DNA of 64,000 bases from Epiperipatus broadwayi (GCA_028023455.1 JAQFVV010000013.1:3102001-3166000); one strand, 5' to 3'; shown: positions 21,894 through 35,087, counted from the first letter of the stretch. Translations and numbers: made by a program. The notes: generated from the sequence alone by a model not told the origin.

Positions 21894-24800
21894 TGAAATA
21901 GAAATGAGAACTGCTCATAAAAAAAATTAAATCTAAGCAGAAAAAGTCATGATATTTTATTGGTAAATATCTATATATGCATACATGAGTTAATGTAATT
22001 CTAATTTTTTTAAATCTTTCTCGGAAAAATATAATTCTAAAATAAATACATACAACATGTATACTAAGAAAAGCTTGTTTAATAGTTTAAAAATAAAAAT
22101 GTTAAATATATCAACATAGTAATGCAGAACATACTTTCGATTAATGGGCATATGAATGAAGACATTTATTTAAGAAAAAATGTTAAGGAAATTTAAATCG
22201 GTGCATAATTAAACTTAAATATAAAATATAAACAAAAAAAACCCATAAGTTAGCAAAAGTCAATACACAATCTGCATAAAATAATTATAAAAATTTACTC
22301 TTAATGAACATAAGCACTTTTGCTAATAGATATAAGCAAAAAGTTATTTAAAAATTCTTGATATTTATTAATTAAAGTCATTATATTTTTCATCATTAAA
22401 GACAAATTTGTCTTATACAAATTTCATAGTCATGAAGTACTCAAAGTACTCTTGCAATAATATATTGATTGATAAGTCTGAAAATTATAGTCATGAAATG
22501 TTTATGATTATTGGTGGAATTTTCAAACAATTTCTGTTTGCAACTCAATGATACAATTCTCAAATAAATGAGACATAGTTTCATCATAAAATATATATTA
22601 AATTCAGTTTGAGATTAAATATAGAATTCAAAAAAGATTCATTATCATAATCATTTTCAATGATTATCAATGCATGACAGAATAAACGTCTCTCAAGTTT
22701 AATCCAGTAATTTTTTTTATCTATAGAGTCTTTTGTCTATATCACTTCATTGTGTTTATTTCTAGGTCTTTTAAAATCTCTTAGGATTTATCTTTCTTCT
22801 AGCAATATATCCAAATCAGTTCCATTTCTGTCTCTTAATTATTGGGTTTTTAAACAGACAGAATACACAAATAGAAAGATATCATTATTATGAATATCTT
22901 TATACATTATATCTATAGCAATCTTAAATTATGTGACTTTTCAAATCCATGTAAGGAAATATTTACTCTAACATAAGACAGTTGAAATGAATAACACAAT
23001 ATATCAGAAATTAGTGTAACACATAATAGAGTTTGTGATAATGGGTATAAAAATATTTAACTTTACATACATTAAACATAAATTTTCAAAGTTCAGTTAT
23101 GAGAAATATACTAACAAACAAAAGAGAAAAAATAAGTCCATATACTTTGGCTATACAAATTATTTATCAAGAGAGAAGTTAGATTCAAGATAAAATGATT
23201 TAAAATTCGGATAGTAAGTACAATTAAGAATTTGGCTTTACTGATTCAATGTAAGAAGCAAGTTTTTTTTTTCTCATTCTTATACACTATAAACTTATTT
23301 AAATAATTATTTACTTTATCTTTGAAAATATTTATTACTAAAATAGCAGTGAAAATATAAGGTATTTTATAACTGGTTAGAAGTTACTTCATAGTGATTA
23401 AGAATATGTGAACCAGTTAATATTTTGAAAATGATTTAGAAAAGTCATATCTTAATCCAAATTGATCAAACACTAAAATATATAGATATATTATTACAAT
23501 ATGGACAATTGTTAATTTTTTCCATAGAGGTCAAAATAAATTTGCAAATAATTACTAAAGACACTTGGGAGATTCCTTTAAAAATGACAAAATTTTGAAA
23601 TTCTCTCATGTAATTTTTGAATAAAATTCTATTTCAATAATATATTTTACAAACACACAAAAGAAAGCTAATTAAACAGTATTCCTTCCAATTTTTAGAT
23701 CAGATAACCAAATAAATTAATATCATCAAAGGGTAATTTAATATTTTAAGATAAAATATACCTCAAATAATCAAAATATATTTTTAAAAAATCACTGATT
23801 AGCAGTTCTACCCAATTTAACATATTTTAGCTTATATAAGTCAATATATTCTCAGTGTTTGGGAAAATTAAAAGTTAAGGCCACATTACTTTTTTGTAGA
23901 TTGCTTAGATATTTATACTAATAATCTTAACATTACTTATAATTCATAATTTTAAAAATATATTTTTATTGCTTTTTTTTTTTTTTTTTCAAAAATATAT
24001 TTTTATACATAAACAGAAATTTGACTAAAGGGGAAATTAAAAATAAAAAACATTGACATATAATAAATTATTTTGTTAAGTGCTTAATAATTTATATTTT
24101 TTAAATATAAATATACATTGTAATGTTAAATACAAATTAAGTGACATCAATAAACATATAAGTACAGCCACATATTGATCCAAAATTATGCAATGATAAC
24201 TATAGGTCGGGTAAAATCACTAAACATATATATAAAGACCATGTTGAGTACCAAATATATAAAGATCAATAAGCATAATGTATAGCTTCATAAATTATGC
24301 AACTCAAATAATTTTCTGGTATTTTTAAAGAGCATTAATTCTGTTATTATTTTTATAATTTGAAATCATTTTAGTAAATTGAACTTTTACTTTTAATGTA
24401 AACTGCTAATGATCTCTTAACGTAAGAATTATGTCAAGTGTTAAATATATCGACACTTAATTTGTAAAATAAGGGGGGGGGGCAAATACCATCAGTTTTT
24501 ATTAGAGCTATTAATGGATTTTTATATTTATTTTGATTATAAGTTTCATTATTATTTTAATTCAAGTACCAAAATTACATAATCATAGCAATTTCAGAAG
24601 TTTGTTTTAAAAAAAAAAGAATGCATTATTGGTGATGGTTAAATAAGATATTTATAATTTACCTTTCTTCTACAACAAAAATTTTAAATATCAATTTTTA
24701 TATATTACATAATTCCTTATGTTATATCTTTATGTAATCACCTTTTTGAGCATTAAGATTGACATTTTTTGCATGCTTAAGTTTTAGTTGTTTGAATCAG

Positions 24801-25366
24801 AAATTTCCATTATTAGAAATAAAATAACAATAGTTCATGTTATTTCAATGTTATGAGCCATTTGAAATAAAATGAAATAAAAAACCCAACAGTTTATAAT
24901 CTAACAACGCCATTTCTTTCAGTGTAATAAGCCATAGCAGTCTTTAAATAGACATTAAGTGTTCTAGCAACAACATCTTCTATTCTGAAACTATAATTAA
25001 TTTTAATCATTTCTCAGAATAACTTTCATATACCCATTCATTTTCAACTAAATCATAGCCAAATTTTAAAGTGTGTGCCAATAGTAAAATTAAATATGAT
25101 AATAGTGAATTGTTGAGTGTTGCAAACAGACTATTTATAGGGTCCTCAGATAGAAGATTCAAACATTAATTGTAAATGCTCAATCAAGATTATGTTCTGT
25201 CATCTTATAGGATAAGATCCTGGTTCATCAAATGAACTTCTGGGTTCTTCTAACTTGAAAGTGTTCACACAGTTAAGTTAATATAGGACATGATTTTTTT
25301 AAGCTTCTCGTGCTATTGATTGTCTCCCTGCATTAAATGTAATAATGGAAATGTGTGTTATCACAT
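21894..25366. other. Long AT-rich non-coding stretch
   Basis: No gene, LINE fragment or inverted repeat recognised in about 3.5 kb. It contains homopolymer A/T runs, a run of ten G at about 24,473-24,482, and a patch with better base balance at 24,880-25,300 with no frame of interest. Confidence 0.4.
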
Positions 25367-25380
25367 GTCTATCCTTTAAA

Positions 25381-25638
25381 ACAGGCAAAACTCTCTATAC
25401 ATATTGCCACTCACTGCAAGCCAGAGTAATCAATGGATGTCAGAAGGCTTGTGCATAAAATCCCCATCTAGTGCCTACTTGTTCAATATCCCCAGACTAG
25501 TTTCTGGTTTGCGGCCTTCAACAGTGAGGAGCCTTAGATACTCTGGCTTGCACTGAGTGGCAATATGTATGGAGAGTTTTGCCTGTTTTAATAACAATTA
25601 TAGGCAAGCATAAGAAATGATGATCATGTGATGTTTAG
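25381..25638 (+). mobile_element. Palindromic insertion B with 14-bp target duplication
   Basis: Identical gtctatcctttaaa copies flank it at 25,367-25,380 and 25,639-25,652. The body (25,381-25,587) starts acaggcaaaactctctatac and ends gagttttgcctgtt. The arms extend about 47 bp inward and also share attgccactcactgcaagcc against ggcttgcactgagtggcaat. The core carries atccccagactagtttctgg. A 51-bp tail (ttaataacaattatagg ... gatcatgtgatgttta) follows. Identity with the 21.6-kb copy runs through both core and tail, which defines the element borders independently of the target duplications. TTAA is present on both sides of the fold-back body, so a TTAA-targeting MITE later carried inside a larger repeat is an alternative. 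Confidence 0.8.
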
Positions 25639-25652
25639 GTCTATCCTTTAAA

Positions 25653-27245
25653 TATAAGCACAGCAGTTATGACTCCAGATTTTTTCTCATATTTTTAATC
25701 ACAAGCCCTCAGCAGTAACGAAGTAATAATCAAATCAGATTACAAAAAGGTGAGTCTCTTATTATAAGATAGTATAATCAATAATGAAATTTGAAACTGA
25801 ATTATATATTTAGAAAAACTCTATTTACAGTTCTTACCAGTCATCAAAGTGGAAATAAAAATGAAATAATAGTACAAAAATAACAAGTGAAAGTAAACAC
25901 ATTCTATAATTGTTATGCCATGTTCAATCTGGCTAGATTGCTATGCCTGGTGGATCAATTTTTAAAGCGTTACAAATAATTGTAAAATTAAATAACGTTA
26001 ATAAGAAAGCATGATAACTGCTACAGAACTTCATGTGAAAAATATATTGTGGATTCCTCAGTCAACACATAATGATTTTTATATTTAGAAAATTTATTTA
26101 TGTAATTTTCTAACCTTTTATTCAATAGATGGAGCCTCTTGCATTAAAATCAGAAAGGGCACATATAATGAAGTTATGGAAGAATAAATATAAAAAAAGT
26201 GATTATACAGAAAGTGAATTATTGATTTTTATGCTGGGTTTGGGAAAAGATAAGAGGGAATTAGATATTAAGGCAATAGAGTTGACAAAGATTATGTTGT
26301 GGAAATGGGATGGGCAAACTTAGAGTGGGGAATGGAAAATTAAGTGGCTAACAGGTTTATTTGGGCATAATTACTTAGATATTCTTGACTTCGTTTAAGG
26401 AGAAGCCACAATACATCACATTCATTCACATAATAAAAAAAATAGTTATTTAGCGGGTGAAATATTCTAAAATGAAAACTGTTACTAAACACTGTTGGAA
26501 GATAAGCTCAATCAGTAATTTGTTTGTTGTTTTTTTTTTTTTTTTAATGTTATAGATATAATAATAAATTTATTAGTTTTACATTTAAATTTAAATTGTG
26601 TTTTTTTTACACGTAATTGGAAATCATATACAGGCAATTACAACTTAACATTTTAGATTTTTTCCTTTTAGTGGTAAGGTTATAAAAACATTTGTCTATA
26701 ACATTTTAAATAATTAGTTTTAATAATATTTATCTATAAACTTTTAAATTATTTATTTACTTTAAATTATTATTACTGTACATTCTAAATATAGATATTA
26801 CTACAGTTATTTATATACATTTGTATTTTTCACAAATACAGTCTTTATTAAAATGATATACATAAATACTTATTTTGCATAATTTTCACAGCTATTAGAT
26901 TAAAATTGCAATAAAAATATGGATATTTTCTGATTGTGATCATTTTAGATATTCTTGTTGATATAAGAAAGTAAAAATATTGTCCAAAATACAATCTTAT
27001 TAAAACCATGATATTATACAAGCATAATAAAATTAATCAAAACATGACTTAGTGAAATTAAAATAATTATAAATAAACTTTAAAATGAAAAACTACAAGT
27101 TCTGATGAGAAACGAAGAAGTTTTAAAATATTGTGATGTATTAGCTTTAAAAGTATTAAAATTCTTTCTTTATTGACTCATAAATTTGATGATCTGATTT
27201 ATAGAATGCTTATTATGTTCCAATTTATAAAAATAAAAAAGACTC
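25653..27245. other. AT-rich stretch with one unrecognised frame
   Basis: Apart from the small frame at 26,129-26,323 (listed separately) I see no gene. It contains a T13 run near 26,530 and AT-rich low-complexity sequence to 27,245. Confidence 0.4.
26129..26323 (+). CDS. Unrecognised short frame (64 aa), doubtful
   Basis: It starts MEPLALKSERAHIM and is lysine- and leucine-rich, with amphipathic helix character (KRELDIKAIELTKIMLWKW). The ATG directly follows ttctaaccttttattcaatag, which reads like a splice acceptor, so it could be an exon start in a host gene or an old element. The local strand is purine-rich and slightly less AT-biased than its flanks. No domain is recognised. A frame of this length can occur by chance. 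Confidence 0.2.
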   Translation: MEPLALKSERAHIMKLWKNKYKKSDYTESELLIFMLGLGKDKRELDIKAIELTKIMLWKWDGQT

Positions 27246-27357
27246 TGTAATAGAAGAAAAGAAGTAAATATTTGTAGATATTCCATGCTAATTATTGAGT
27301 CTTTTTTTAGCATGGAATATCAATTCTACAAATATTTACTTCTTTTCTTCTATTACA
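27246..27357. repeat. Short near-perfect hairpin
   Basis: The left arm tgtaatagaagaaaagaagt... (27,246-27,290) and right arm ...acttcttttcttctattaca (27,308-27,357) are exact complements except for a 4-5 base insertion (the right arm reads atcaattctaca). The loop is about 17 bp. It directly abuts, and shares its right border with, the larger palindrome that follows. Confidence 0.85.
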
Positions 27358-28003
27358 TTGTAATTCTATCATATGCATTTTACCAGCTTATAAAGAAAAG
27401 ATTATTTTGTTTTAAACCTCAATATATTGCTTTCAACTTAGTTGATCAAATTCATGGGCTAAAACTCAGTAAATAAAGTTCATGATAAGTTTACAATACA
27501 AATGCAGTAGATTGTTATGCAAATTTATAAAATTTCATGTTCCATTTTTTGGACAAAGCAACACAACTTTTTTGTTGTGTGGCAGCCAAGCACTAATATT
27601 AAGATGAGATTGGTACAGTATAAAAATCTCTACAACCATGTGAAAAATGATCCTAGTGTTAAGTCAGTGCTCATTGACCATGAAATAAACTCTGGTAATA
27701 ACTTCAACCTGCAAAATATTAATATAGTATGCAATGATAGAAAGAGGCATGGTACATTGCTAATGAGTCTCATGTGATTAACAAAAAAGTCTCTTGCCTT
27801 GCTTTGTCCAAAAAGTGGAACATGTAAATTTATAAATTTGCCTGCTGCATTCATATTATAAATTCATTCTGAACTTTGCCAGCGAGTTTAAGCACTATGA
27901 ATTTGACACACTAGGCTGAAAGCATGCTCAGCTATATATTGAAAGTAACAAAATAATCTTTTCTTTATGAGTGGGTAAAACACATATAATGGAATTACTA
28001 TGG
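27356..28003. repeat. Large palindrome, about 650 bp
   Basis: The arms are 27,356-27,590 and about 27,760-28,003. The inner parts match best: catgttccattttttggaca on the left against tgtccaaaaagtggaacatg on the right, and caaatttataaa / tttataaatttg. Further out they pair aagaaaagattattttgtt against aacaaaataatcttttctt, and caaattcatggg against tatgaatttg. The central ~170 bp (atgagattggtacagtataa and on) is single copy here. The overlapping open frames on both strands (27,517-27,854) are by-products of the arms. It is MITE-like and carries no transposase. Confidence 0.75.
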
Positions 28004-29329
28004 AATATTAATATTATCTAGCACCCTAACAATACTTTCAATGATTTTGTTGAATAGGCTCCTTTAGTCATAAATGAAAGATTACCAGAGATGAAAGATA
28101 CTTTACTAGAAATTATAAAAAATTAAAAATTGTTTTTTGCTCAAAACAAAAGCTGGAAAAATGATGAGAATAAAACTACAATTTATACATTTCTTTTACT
28201 TTTAACATAATCTTTATTAATGAAGTATGTGATTATATGGTTGATAAAGTTAAAGGGTATAGTACCTATTACATATATACATATTATACTTTAGTTGGTA
28301 TCAAGGGGTTTGTTAATGTGTATTTGTATACATATATTTGTTATTAACATCAGTTTCAAAGAAATTATACAGGAAATGATGAAGAATTAATTAGCACAGT
28401 TAGATTTAAAATGGTTTTATGGGATAGTATTCAATTGGGTGGTTAATTTATTATATATTAATTTTTAAATGAGTAAACTATATGGTTAATGATAAATATG
28501 AAGTACTAAAGCAAAGATCATATCCTAAATTTAAACACCTGTGGTTTCTGGGGTGTAGGTTAGGTTATTAAATTATATGTGGCTGCATATATATATATAT
28601 TGTGCCCTTATCTATAGGTCATAATAAGGTAGAATGGTCAATTACTAAAAAAATTTTAAATTTTAAGATACGTTTGTATAATATATTGATAATTGTATGA
28701 TCGATTAGATTTTATAGTACAATTTAAGGCTGAAAATACCTGGTATATAAAAGGGTAATGGATTATTTTAAAAGAAAACAGTTAAATAAAGCTTAATTAT
28801 ATCCTTGCTTATGGTTGTAAAAGCTGGCCATATAAAATAATACAGCTATAAATAGTTAAAAGTATATTAAACAATTCAATTGTAATGTTTTAAAACTAAA
28901 AAATTAAATAAAAACGATATGTAATATTATAATTATAATTAATATTCAAATTTAATCTAATATATTTTAAAATAAACTTTGGGATGGTGAGAATTATATT
29001 TAGTTCTACAAGTTTAAATTATTTTCCAAATTTTTTATAAAATATATCAGTTTTGGTAATTTAGACCGAGACGTAAATTAAAAAATCATCTGATAAAGTT
29101 AGTAATCATGTGACTGTATATTATATACCTTCACACACACGCTTGTTAGAATATAATAATAAAGTTTGTGAATTATAAAACTAAATGTAATTGCTATCTA
29201 TCATTAAAGTAAAAGTTGAAATATTAAATGTTATTTTAATAATTGTTTTAAAATTTAACTGATTTTAATAAAACTATAATTGAGTTTAAAAATACTATTC
29301 TAAGTAATATTTTAAAACATGACGTCATA
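28004..29329. other. AT-rich non-coding stretch
   Basis: No gene or element recognised. It contains short (AT)n runs near 28,590 and a double taggttaggtta near 28,557, too short to call telomeric. Confidence 0.4.
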
Positions 29330-30560
29330 AATTCTTTATTTTAAAAAAAGTTTAATCTATTATAAAACTAAAAATGTGAATTTGTTCGCGCTAAAAAAAG
29401 TCATTAACCAATCAACGGAGGTATTTTAGCAGACAGAAAATAAGAATTAGACGGAGCGGGAGAAGGTAATGTGTAAGTAAAGGAAGGAGTAACATATTTT
29501 TTAGCTGTATAAGATCGTAAGCTAGAAAAGTGATATAATTTTAAAATTTTGTATTTATTTTAAAAGTTTTTTTTTAAATATAATATTTTGAACTGCCTTT
29601 AAATGGAGGGCTAATTTTAAAAGTTTTCTTACCAGGATATTTTATTCAAGTTTAGCCAAAACCTTGCAGTAAAAATGGAAGTACTACAGAAAACAGTATA
29701 TAGAAGTTATGAGAAAGGAAAAATATTTGTAAAGTGCCTTGATACAGCTTTATTTATGCTCAACCAGAAACTTATAATTGTAACTCAGAGGAATATAATT
29801 TGGACATTATATGGAAAACTTAAAAGAGAAGTTACTTGCTGTCAGGAAAATGTATGACGCACAATTTTAAAAAAAGGCTACTCCGAAGTTTTTTTTTTAT
29901 TCTTCTCTATGGAAAAATTAAGATGCGTATATCATAAAGAAAAAATTATGTAAAAGTTATAATGGAGAAAGAATGTTTATCTTTTTAAAGGAAACATTAC
30001 AAAATATATAGTACCAGAATTTTAAAAGAAGGAAAAAAGTTACAGAATAATAAGATGAAAGAGCTATTGTGTTTTATGAAAAAGGAAAAGAAAAAACTTT
30101 ATCTAAGAAGAATTAAAATATTATAAAGTATTCATTATAAAAGCGCTTAATAAAGATAGAGATTAGGAAAAATGGAAATTTAAATTACTAAATGAAAATG
30201 GATCCATGGAGACAGAAAAATTTACTGAATATTTAAATCAAAGTACCTAGAAGATGCATCATAAAAGTCGCGCGGAAAAATATTAGCAGAAAATATTAGA
30301 AGAGAATATGTAGACGTTTTCTTTACGGGATTAATTGATATCATAATTAATAATTGTATTAAATATTATAAAAAACCAGGGATTGTCATGTATGAATATT
30401 TATTAAACAGAGCAATAATTGTTTTACCTTAAAATTGAACAAGCAGGGAGGAGAACATTAAGTGACTGAAGAAGAAATAATAAACATTTTTTTTTTAGTA
30501 TGAACGGTTTTCAAGAAAATTTGATGAAGAAGTACAGTAAATATAGTTTGGAATATTTTT
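29330..30560 (+). other. Unrecognised region with CpG-bearing head and scattered purine-rich frames
   Basis: The head (29,330-29,520) is richer in CpG than its surroundings (gacgtcataaat, gttcgcgct, aatcaacggagg, gacggagcgggag), as a promoter or an element's 5' end might be. It is followed by a 60-codon frame at 29,675-29,857 (MEVLQKTVYRSYEKGKIFV...) that starts just after a possible splice acceptor (aaccttgcag). More broken, lysine- and glutamate-rich pieces continue to about 30,560 (ENGSMETEKFTEYLNQ near 30,195). I recognise no domain. It could be an old retroelement gag-like region or a dead host gene. Confidence 0.25.
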
Positions 30561-33480
30561 ACTAATTTATTTTAAAATATAAAATGTTATGTGAGATTAG
30601 GGAAAACATATAAACATAAATTTAGTAATATTAAAATTTAAATATAATAACTTGATAAAAATTATAGAAATATTGTTTAAAAATAAAGTGTATGGATGTG
30701 AATCTTAGATCTACAAGGATCAAATGGATGGTGAAGCCTACGGAACGCGATCGAGGAGATAAAGGTCGTTTGGTAATTTTAATAGTTGTTTATAATGCAT
30801 AATGTATTTTTTTTTTAGATCATCTATTGACCTAAGAATGAAGTGTGAAAGTTTAAATTATATGTACACATTTTATACAACATTTTTAACATATAATGAG
30901 ATAGGAGTAATTCAGATTATGCATACGACAATTTTTAAAGTATATTAATCCTATAATTTAACATAACAATTGTGTGATTCTTTTGAACTTTCATGTGATA
31001 AAGTATTCAGATATTTAAGTAGTTTGTATGACTAAATATACGGAGGAAAGTAGTGAGCAAGCTGTCTTATAGAACAGTGGAATAGTTTTAAAATAAATGA
31101 ATTTTATTATTGTTAGTAATGCAGATATGTATTTGTCGATGTACAGTATAGAAAAAATCTTGAGAAATAAGATCGGATAGTGACTTGGAAGTACTAGTGG
31201 AGAGGAAACCAAGATGATGTGTTTTTTTTTTTTTTTAGAAATAGGAAAATATAAGGGATTTGGATCATATTTAGTTTTGTGTGATTTAGTATAGTTAACA
31301 AAGTCCTATGATTGAACACATATGGTTTGGACAGTGTTTTGCATATCTTTAAACTTTTTGATGTTATAATAAAGCTGAAGAAATAGCTTTAACATCGCTC
31401 CTATAATAAAGGTTGGTAGACAGGTAAAGGTCACTCCTCTATAGTGTCTTTTAATTCACTGTGCCATGATTGTCAAGATATATGACGAGTAATATTCTAG
31501 TTGTATTTTCATCCTATGCATCTATCTTCGCTATCCTTATTTCGTGAATCTGCATCGGTCAGAAAGATATTTTCAAAGAAATAATGAATAAAATAGAACT
31601 GAAGATATGTTATTGTTTATGTAAGAATAGTTTATTTGCTGGAATGTATAGAATTGTGTAACTTTAAAATTGAAAGTCCAAAATATCATAAAGAGAGAAA
31701 GAATCATATAATACATTGTAAAATTAATTCAGAAATGAATATAAGATTTTGAAAAGAAATCTAAACCAAGTATTTTAAAAGTAATAATAAAATTTGAATG
31801 AATTTTTTTTTTTAATAATATTTAGAAAATAAGTATTGCATATTTATTAAGAAAATAGTTCAATAATGTATAATAAACATATACTTGTGCATGGTATGTT
31901 AATGGTTGTAATTATATCATCCGAAGTAAGGCTTGAATGAGAATATTAGGATTAATAAACATCGGATAATGAACAATAAAAACCTAATAACGAATGTAGA
32001 ACAATGTTTTGACTTTGTAAGATTCCATACAACCAATATAAAACTAAAATTTGTTATTTTGTAGAATTTTACTACGAATGTAAATTTTGTAAAAAAAATA
32101 TAATTTTAATAATATTAGGGATGCAAAGTGTTTGTGATAAGCATATACGAAATGCATTTTGTAATAAGCTAACCATAATAATAAATCAAGTAATAATACT
32201 GTATTTTCTTAAGTGTTAAAAAATAAGATTTAACTAGGAAAAGTAAATAATATTTTGATTTCATTTTATAAACTAATAAACTAAGTTGAGATATGAGAGT
32301 AAGAGATATCCAATGTATATAGTGTAAAAATATTGTTAATTTATTTATGTTGTTAATAAACTTTGTTTTAAATTTGTTCTAAAGTTTTTGTGTCCGAGTT
32401 GTTATTTCTCCACATGGATGCATGAAATCACGATACATTTATAATTGAAACAGACATATAAATTTTGCACAAAAGGTAAACATAAAAGTGTTATAAGAAT
32501 TTTGAGAATTTATTGGTATGTTAAAATTAAAAGATCATAATTTTATATTATTTATTGGTCATAAGTCGGTTGCCACAATATTACATTAAATTATATGCTA
32601 ATGTTGCCACACGTATTCTGTTGTCAGATTATTAAAATACTACCACGTATGTATTTATTTATTTCATTTTAGGAAGAAATAAGATTATATTATATTATTG
32701 TTATTATTATTTTTTATTATTGTTAGTTACTGTGTAGTAGATTATGACATAAAATTCCCTTTTCATATTTTACTACCGTAATTTTAAATCAGTTAGAATA
32801 CAATTTATGAACCTGAGATTTTATTTTATTTTACTTCATTTTATTTAATTGAGCTAGATTCTTGTCATAAAGAAGATTAAGATATGATTATTATTTTAAT
32901 CGTAGTGAATAGAGCTCAGAAAGTCGTAAGAATACTATGAGTTAGTTATTTGGTATAGTAAAAAGGGGGATAGTGTTCTTATGCCATTGAGGTAGTATCG
33001 TGTGGATAATGGCTCAATGTAGTCTATCTCGTTCCCTGTATTGTCACTCCATGTCTCATGAAAATAGTAAGTATTTGTTAATTCATTTTAAAATTGAACC
33101 GTATTTGTATTTTAAAAAATTAGAGCTAGTAATCATTTTAATTAATGCTGAATATTACATTTATTTATTTGTTAACTGAGCTAGAACCCGTAATATTCGT
33201 AATAAACAATATATATTTTGGGGTGAGAATGCGCGGGGGGAGGTTAGAATATATATATATATCTGAAGTAAGAAGGTTTTGTAGAGATGTTACTTAAGAA
33301 ACCAAAAAGTAAATAGAATATAAATAGTTCTCTAATATTGGGGGAGAGCCCTCTTTTTATGCTGTTAATAAGTGTGATGAGTGAAGCTGACTGGGTATTA
33401 TTGATAGCTATAATGAGGATTTGGTATATTTAAAGTGATGGATACTTGAAGGAAAGTGTTGGATAGTATCTTCCCATATG
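30561..33480. other. AT-rich stretch, unassigned
   Basis: No coding region recognised. A purine run aaaaagggggata near 32,960 followed by tgttcttatgcc looks a little like a polypurine tract and LTR start. The stretch near 32,355-32,400 (aataaactttg...gtgtccgag) looks like a polyadenylation region. I found no pair of repeats that would define LTRs, so this is only noted. Confidence 0.25.
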
Positions 33481-35085
33481 GCAAAAACATTTTTTTAAAT
33501 CTAAAACTACATGTTAGTAAAGCTTTCAAATTAATCTTGATAAGGAAGCCAAAATATTTGGGCTCTGGTCTGGATACCAGAATTTAAATTTTTGGAAAAT
33601 CTGCTTGTTCATGCGGTGAAGAAAAGGTTGGACTGTTAATAATTATTCAGTTTTGTGAGGACTATGTGGCAAAGATACTGAGGAGGATTTGAAAGGGGGA
33701 TTTTTAACTGATGGTAGTGCATCTTTTGGAATGATGCAAATAAATTTCTGAGAGTCTGGGGAAAGGGTTAGAAATTTTACTATTACATTTACTGTTCTTT
33801 GGAAGTGCATTATTATTGATGTGTTTTTGCATACTTCTAATACTCATCACCATAGCCTTTCTTCCCAATTCAGTTTGGTGTTTTCTTTTTGGGAAATATG
33901 AGGATGTTAATAAAGATGACATTAGCATGTAATGATAGATAGGCTTTAGATGGGAACATAGTAATTGTTTCAATCGGCATGTCTTAAATTGAGGTTCTCA
34001 TAGCATTTGTGGATTTGTAAATAAAAAAACCTAGGAAATTAGAAGGAAGTGCTGTGAAGGCAAAAGATATACTGCTTCTGGTTAAAATATTCATGTAGAT
34101 AATTTATTGAGATTAAAGTTTCGATTGTTTTGAATAATCTTCAAGGATTGTTGTTAGTATAGGAAAGATTTTTTTTTAGAAGGGAGAAAGATGACAAGAT
34201 CATCTATATAGGAAATATGATTAATGTGTATATTGATGAATAAAATATAGATGCAAAGTAATTTATTTTCAATTACTAATAGTATTATGTTATAAACAGT
34301 AAAAGACTAAAGGAGGCTCCTTAGTAATGAAATTGTGAAGGTTGAAACCAGATAGGGCTTTTCCACTAAAAGTAATGTGGATTTCTCTATTTATGTGGAG
34401 GTTTGTGAGTATATACAGTATAGGTTTAGGTATGTTGTGTATTTTTAGAATTTGGATCAGATTTTTCGATTGGGGGTCAAAGACAGATACAACATCTAAT
34501 TGAACTGCAAGTGGACTCATTTTCTGAAAATGACTCATTTGGTCTGCAATTGTGAATGACCCTTTTCTTGTGAATTGAAAAACTGAGATAGATAGCAAAA
34601 TTATGGGCTATATTTTATCTTTGATGATGGATTCTATGGTTTGTATTAAAAATAAAGACATATGAGATGGTAAAGAGGTGAAAAAAATTTTTTTTTGAGA
34701 AAAGAGACTAAGAAGACAGGATATAGTTGTTCAATTTGACAGACTTGCTTTAAAAAATGATTATTATGAAGATGGTAAAGAAGCTTAAGTGAGTAAATAT
34801 GAATTTGAGTATTGCATGAGTACCAGGATTTATGTTTTTGAAAATGAGTTGAGCTTGAATAGAATATTGTTGTCTTTTTTAATTTTGTGATTTGAATCCA
34901 AAAGGAAAGACATCAATATAAGACAGGAGGAGGATTAAAATTTGGCCTTGAAATGATAAAATAGTAGAAAATCTGCTGAACAATAACAATTGATCATTTT
35001 TATGATGGATGATAGGATATATTTTTTTCCTTCATACCCAAGAATCCAGTGTATGTATTACCTGGATCAGTTATGAGGTTGAGTC
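33480..35085 (-). pseudogene. LINE family T ORF2, decayed copy 1 (RT region), minus strand
   Basis: Read on the minus strand, RT order is visible. A fingers segment lies near 34,600-34,650 (TIESIIKDKI, then SISVFQFTRKGSFTIADQ). Motif A follows as LAVQLDVVSVFD (34,490s), then the stretch IHNIPKPILYILTNLHINRE and a decayed motif B (FSGKALSGFNLHNFITKEPP near 34,310). Motif C is YIDDLVIFLPS near 34,180, out of frame with the rest. Near 33,550 the word gccaaaatatttgggctc is shared with the near-full-length copy at 51,650. The endonuclease and ORF1 are missing and the 3' end is not resolved. It has frameshifts and stops throughout. Its 5' side is cut by the 3' end of copy 2. Confidence 0.65.
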
Positions 35086-35087
35086 AA

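Noticed and set aside
28550-28575. Telomere-like TTAGG repeats
   Set aside because: Only two adjacent units (taggttaggtta), far too few to mean anything.
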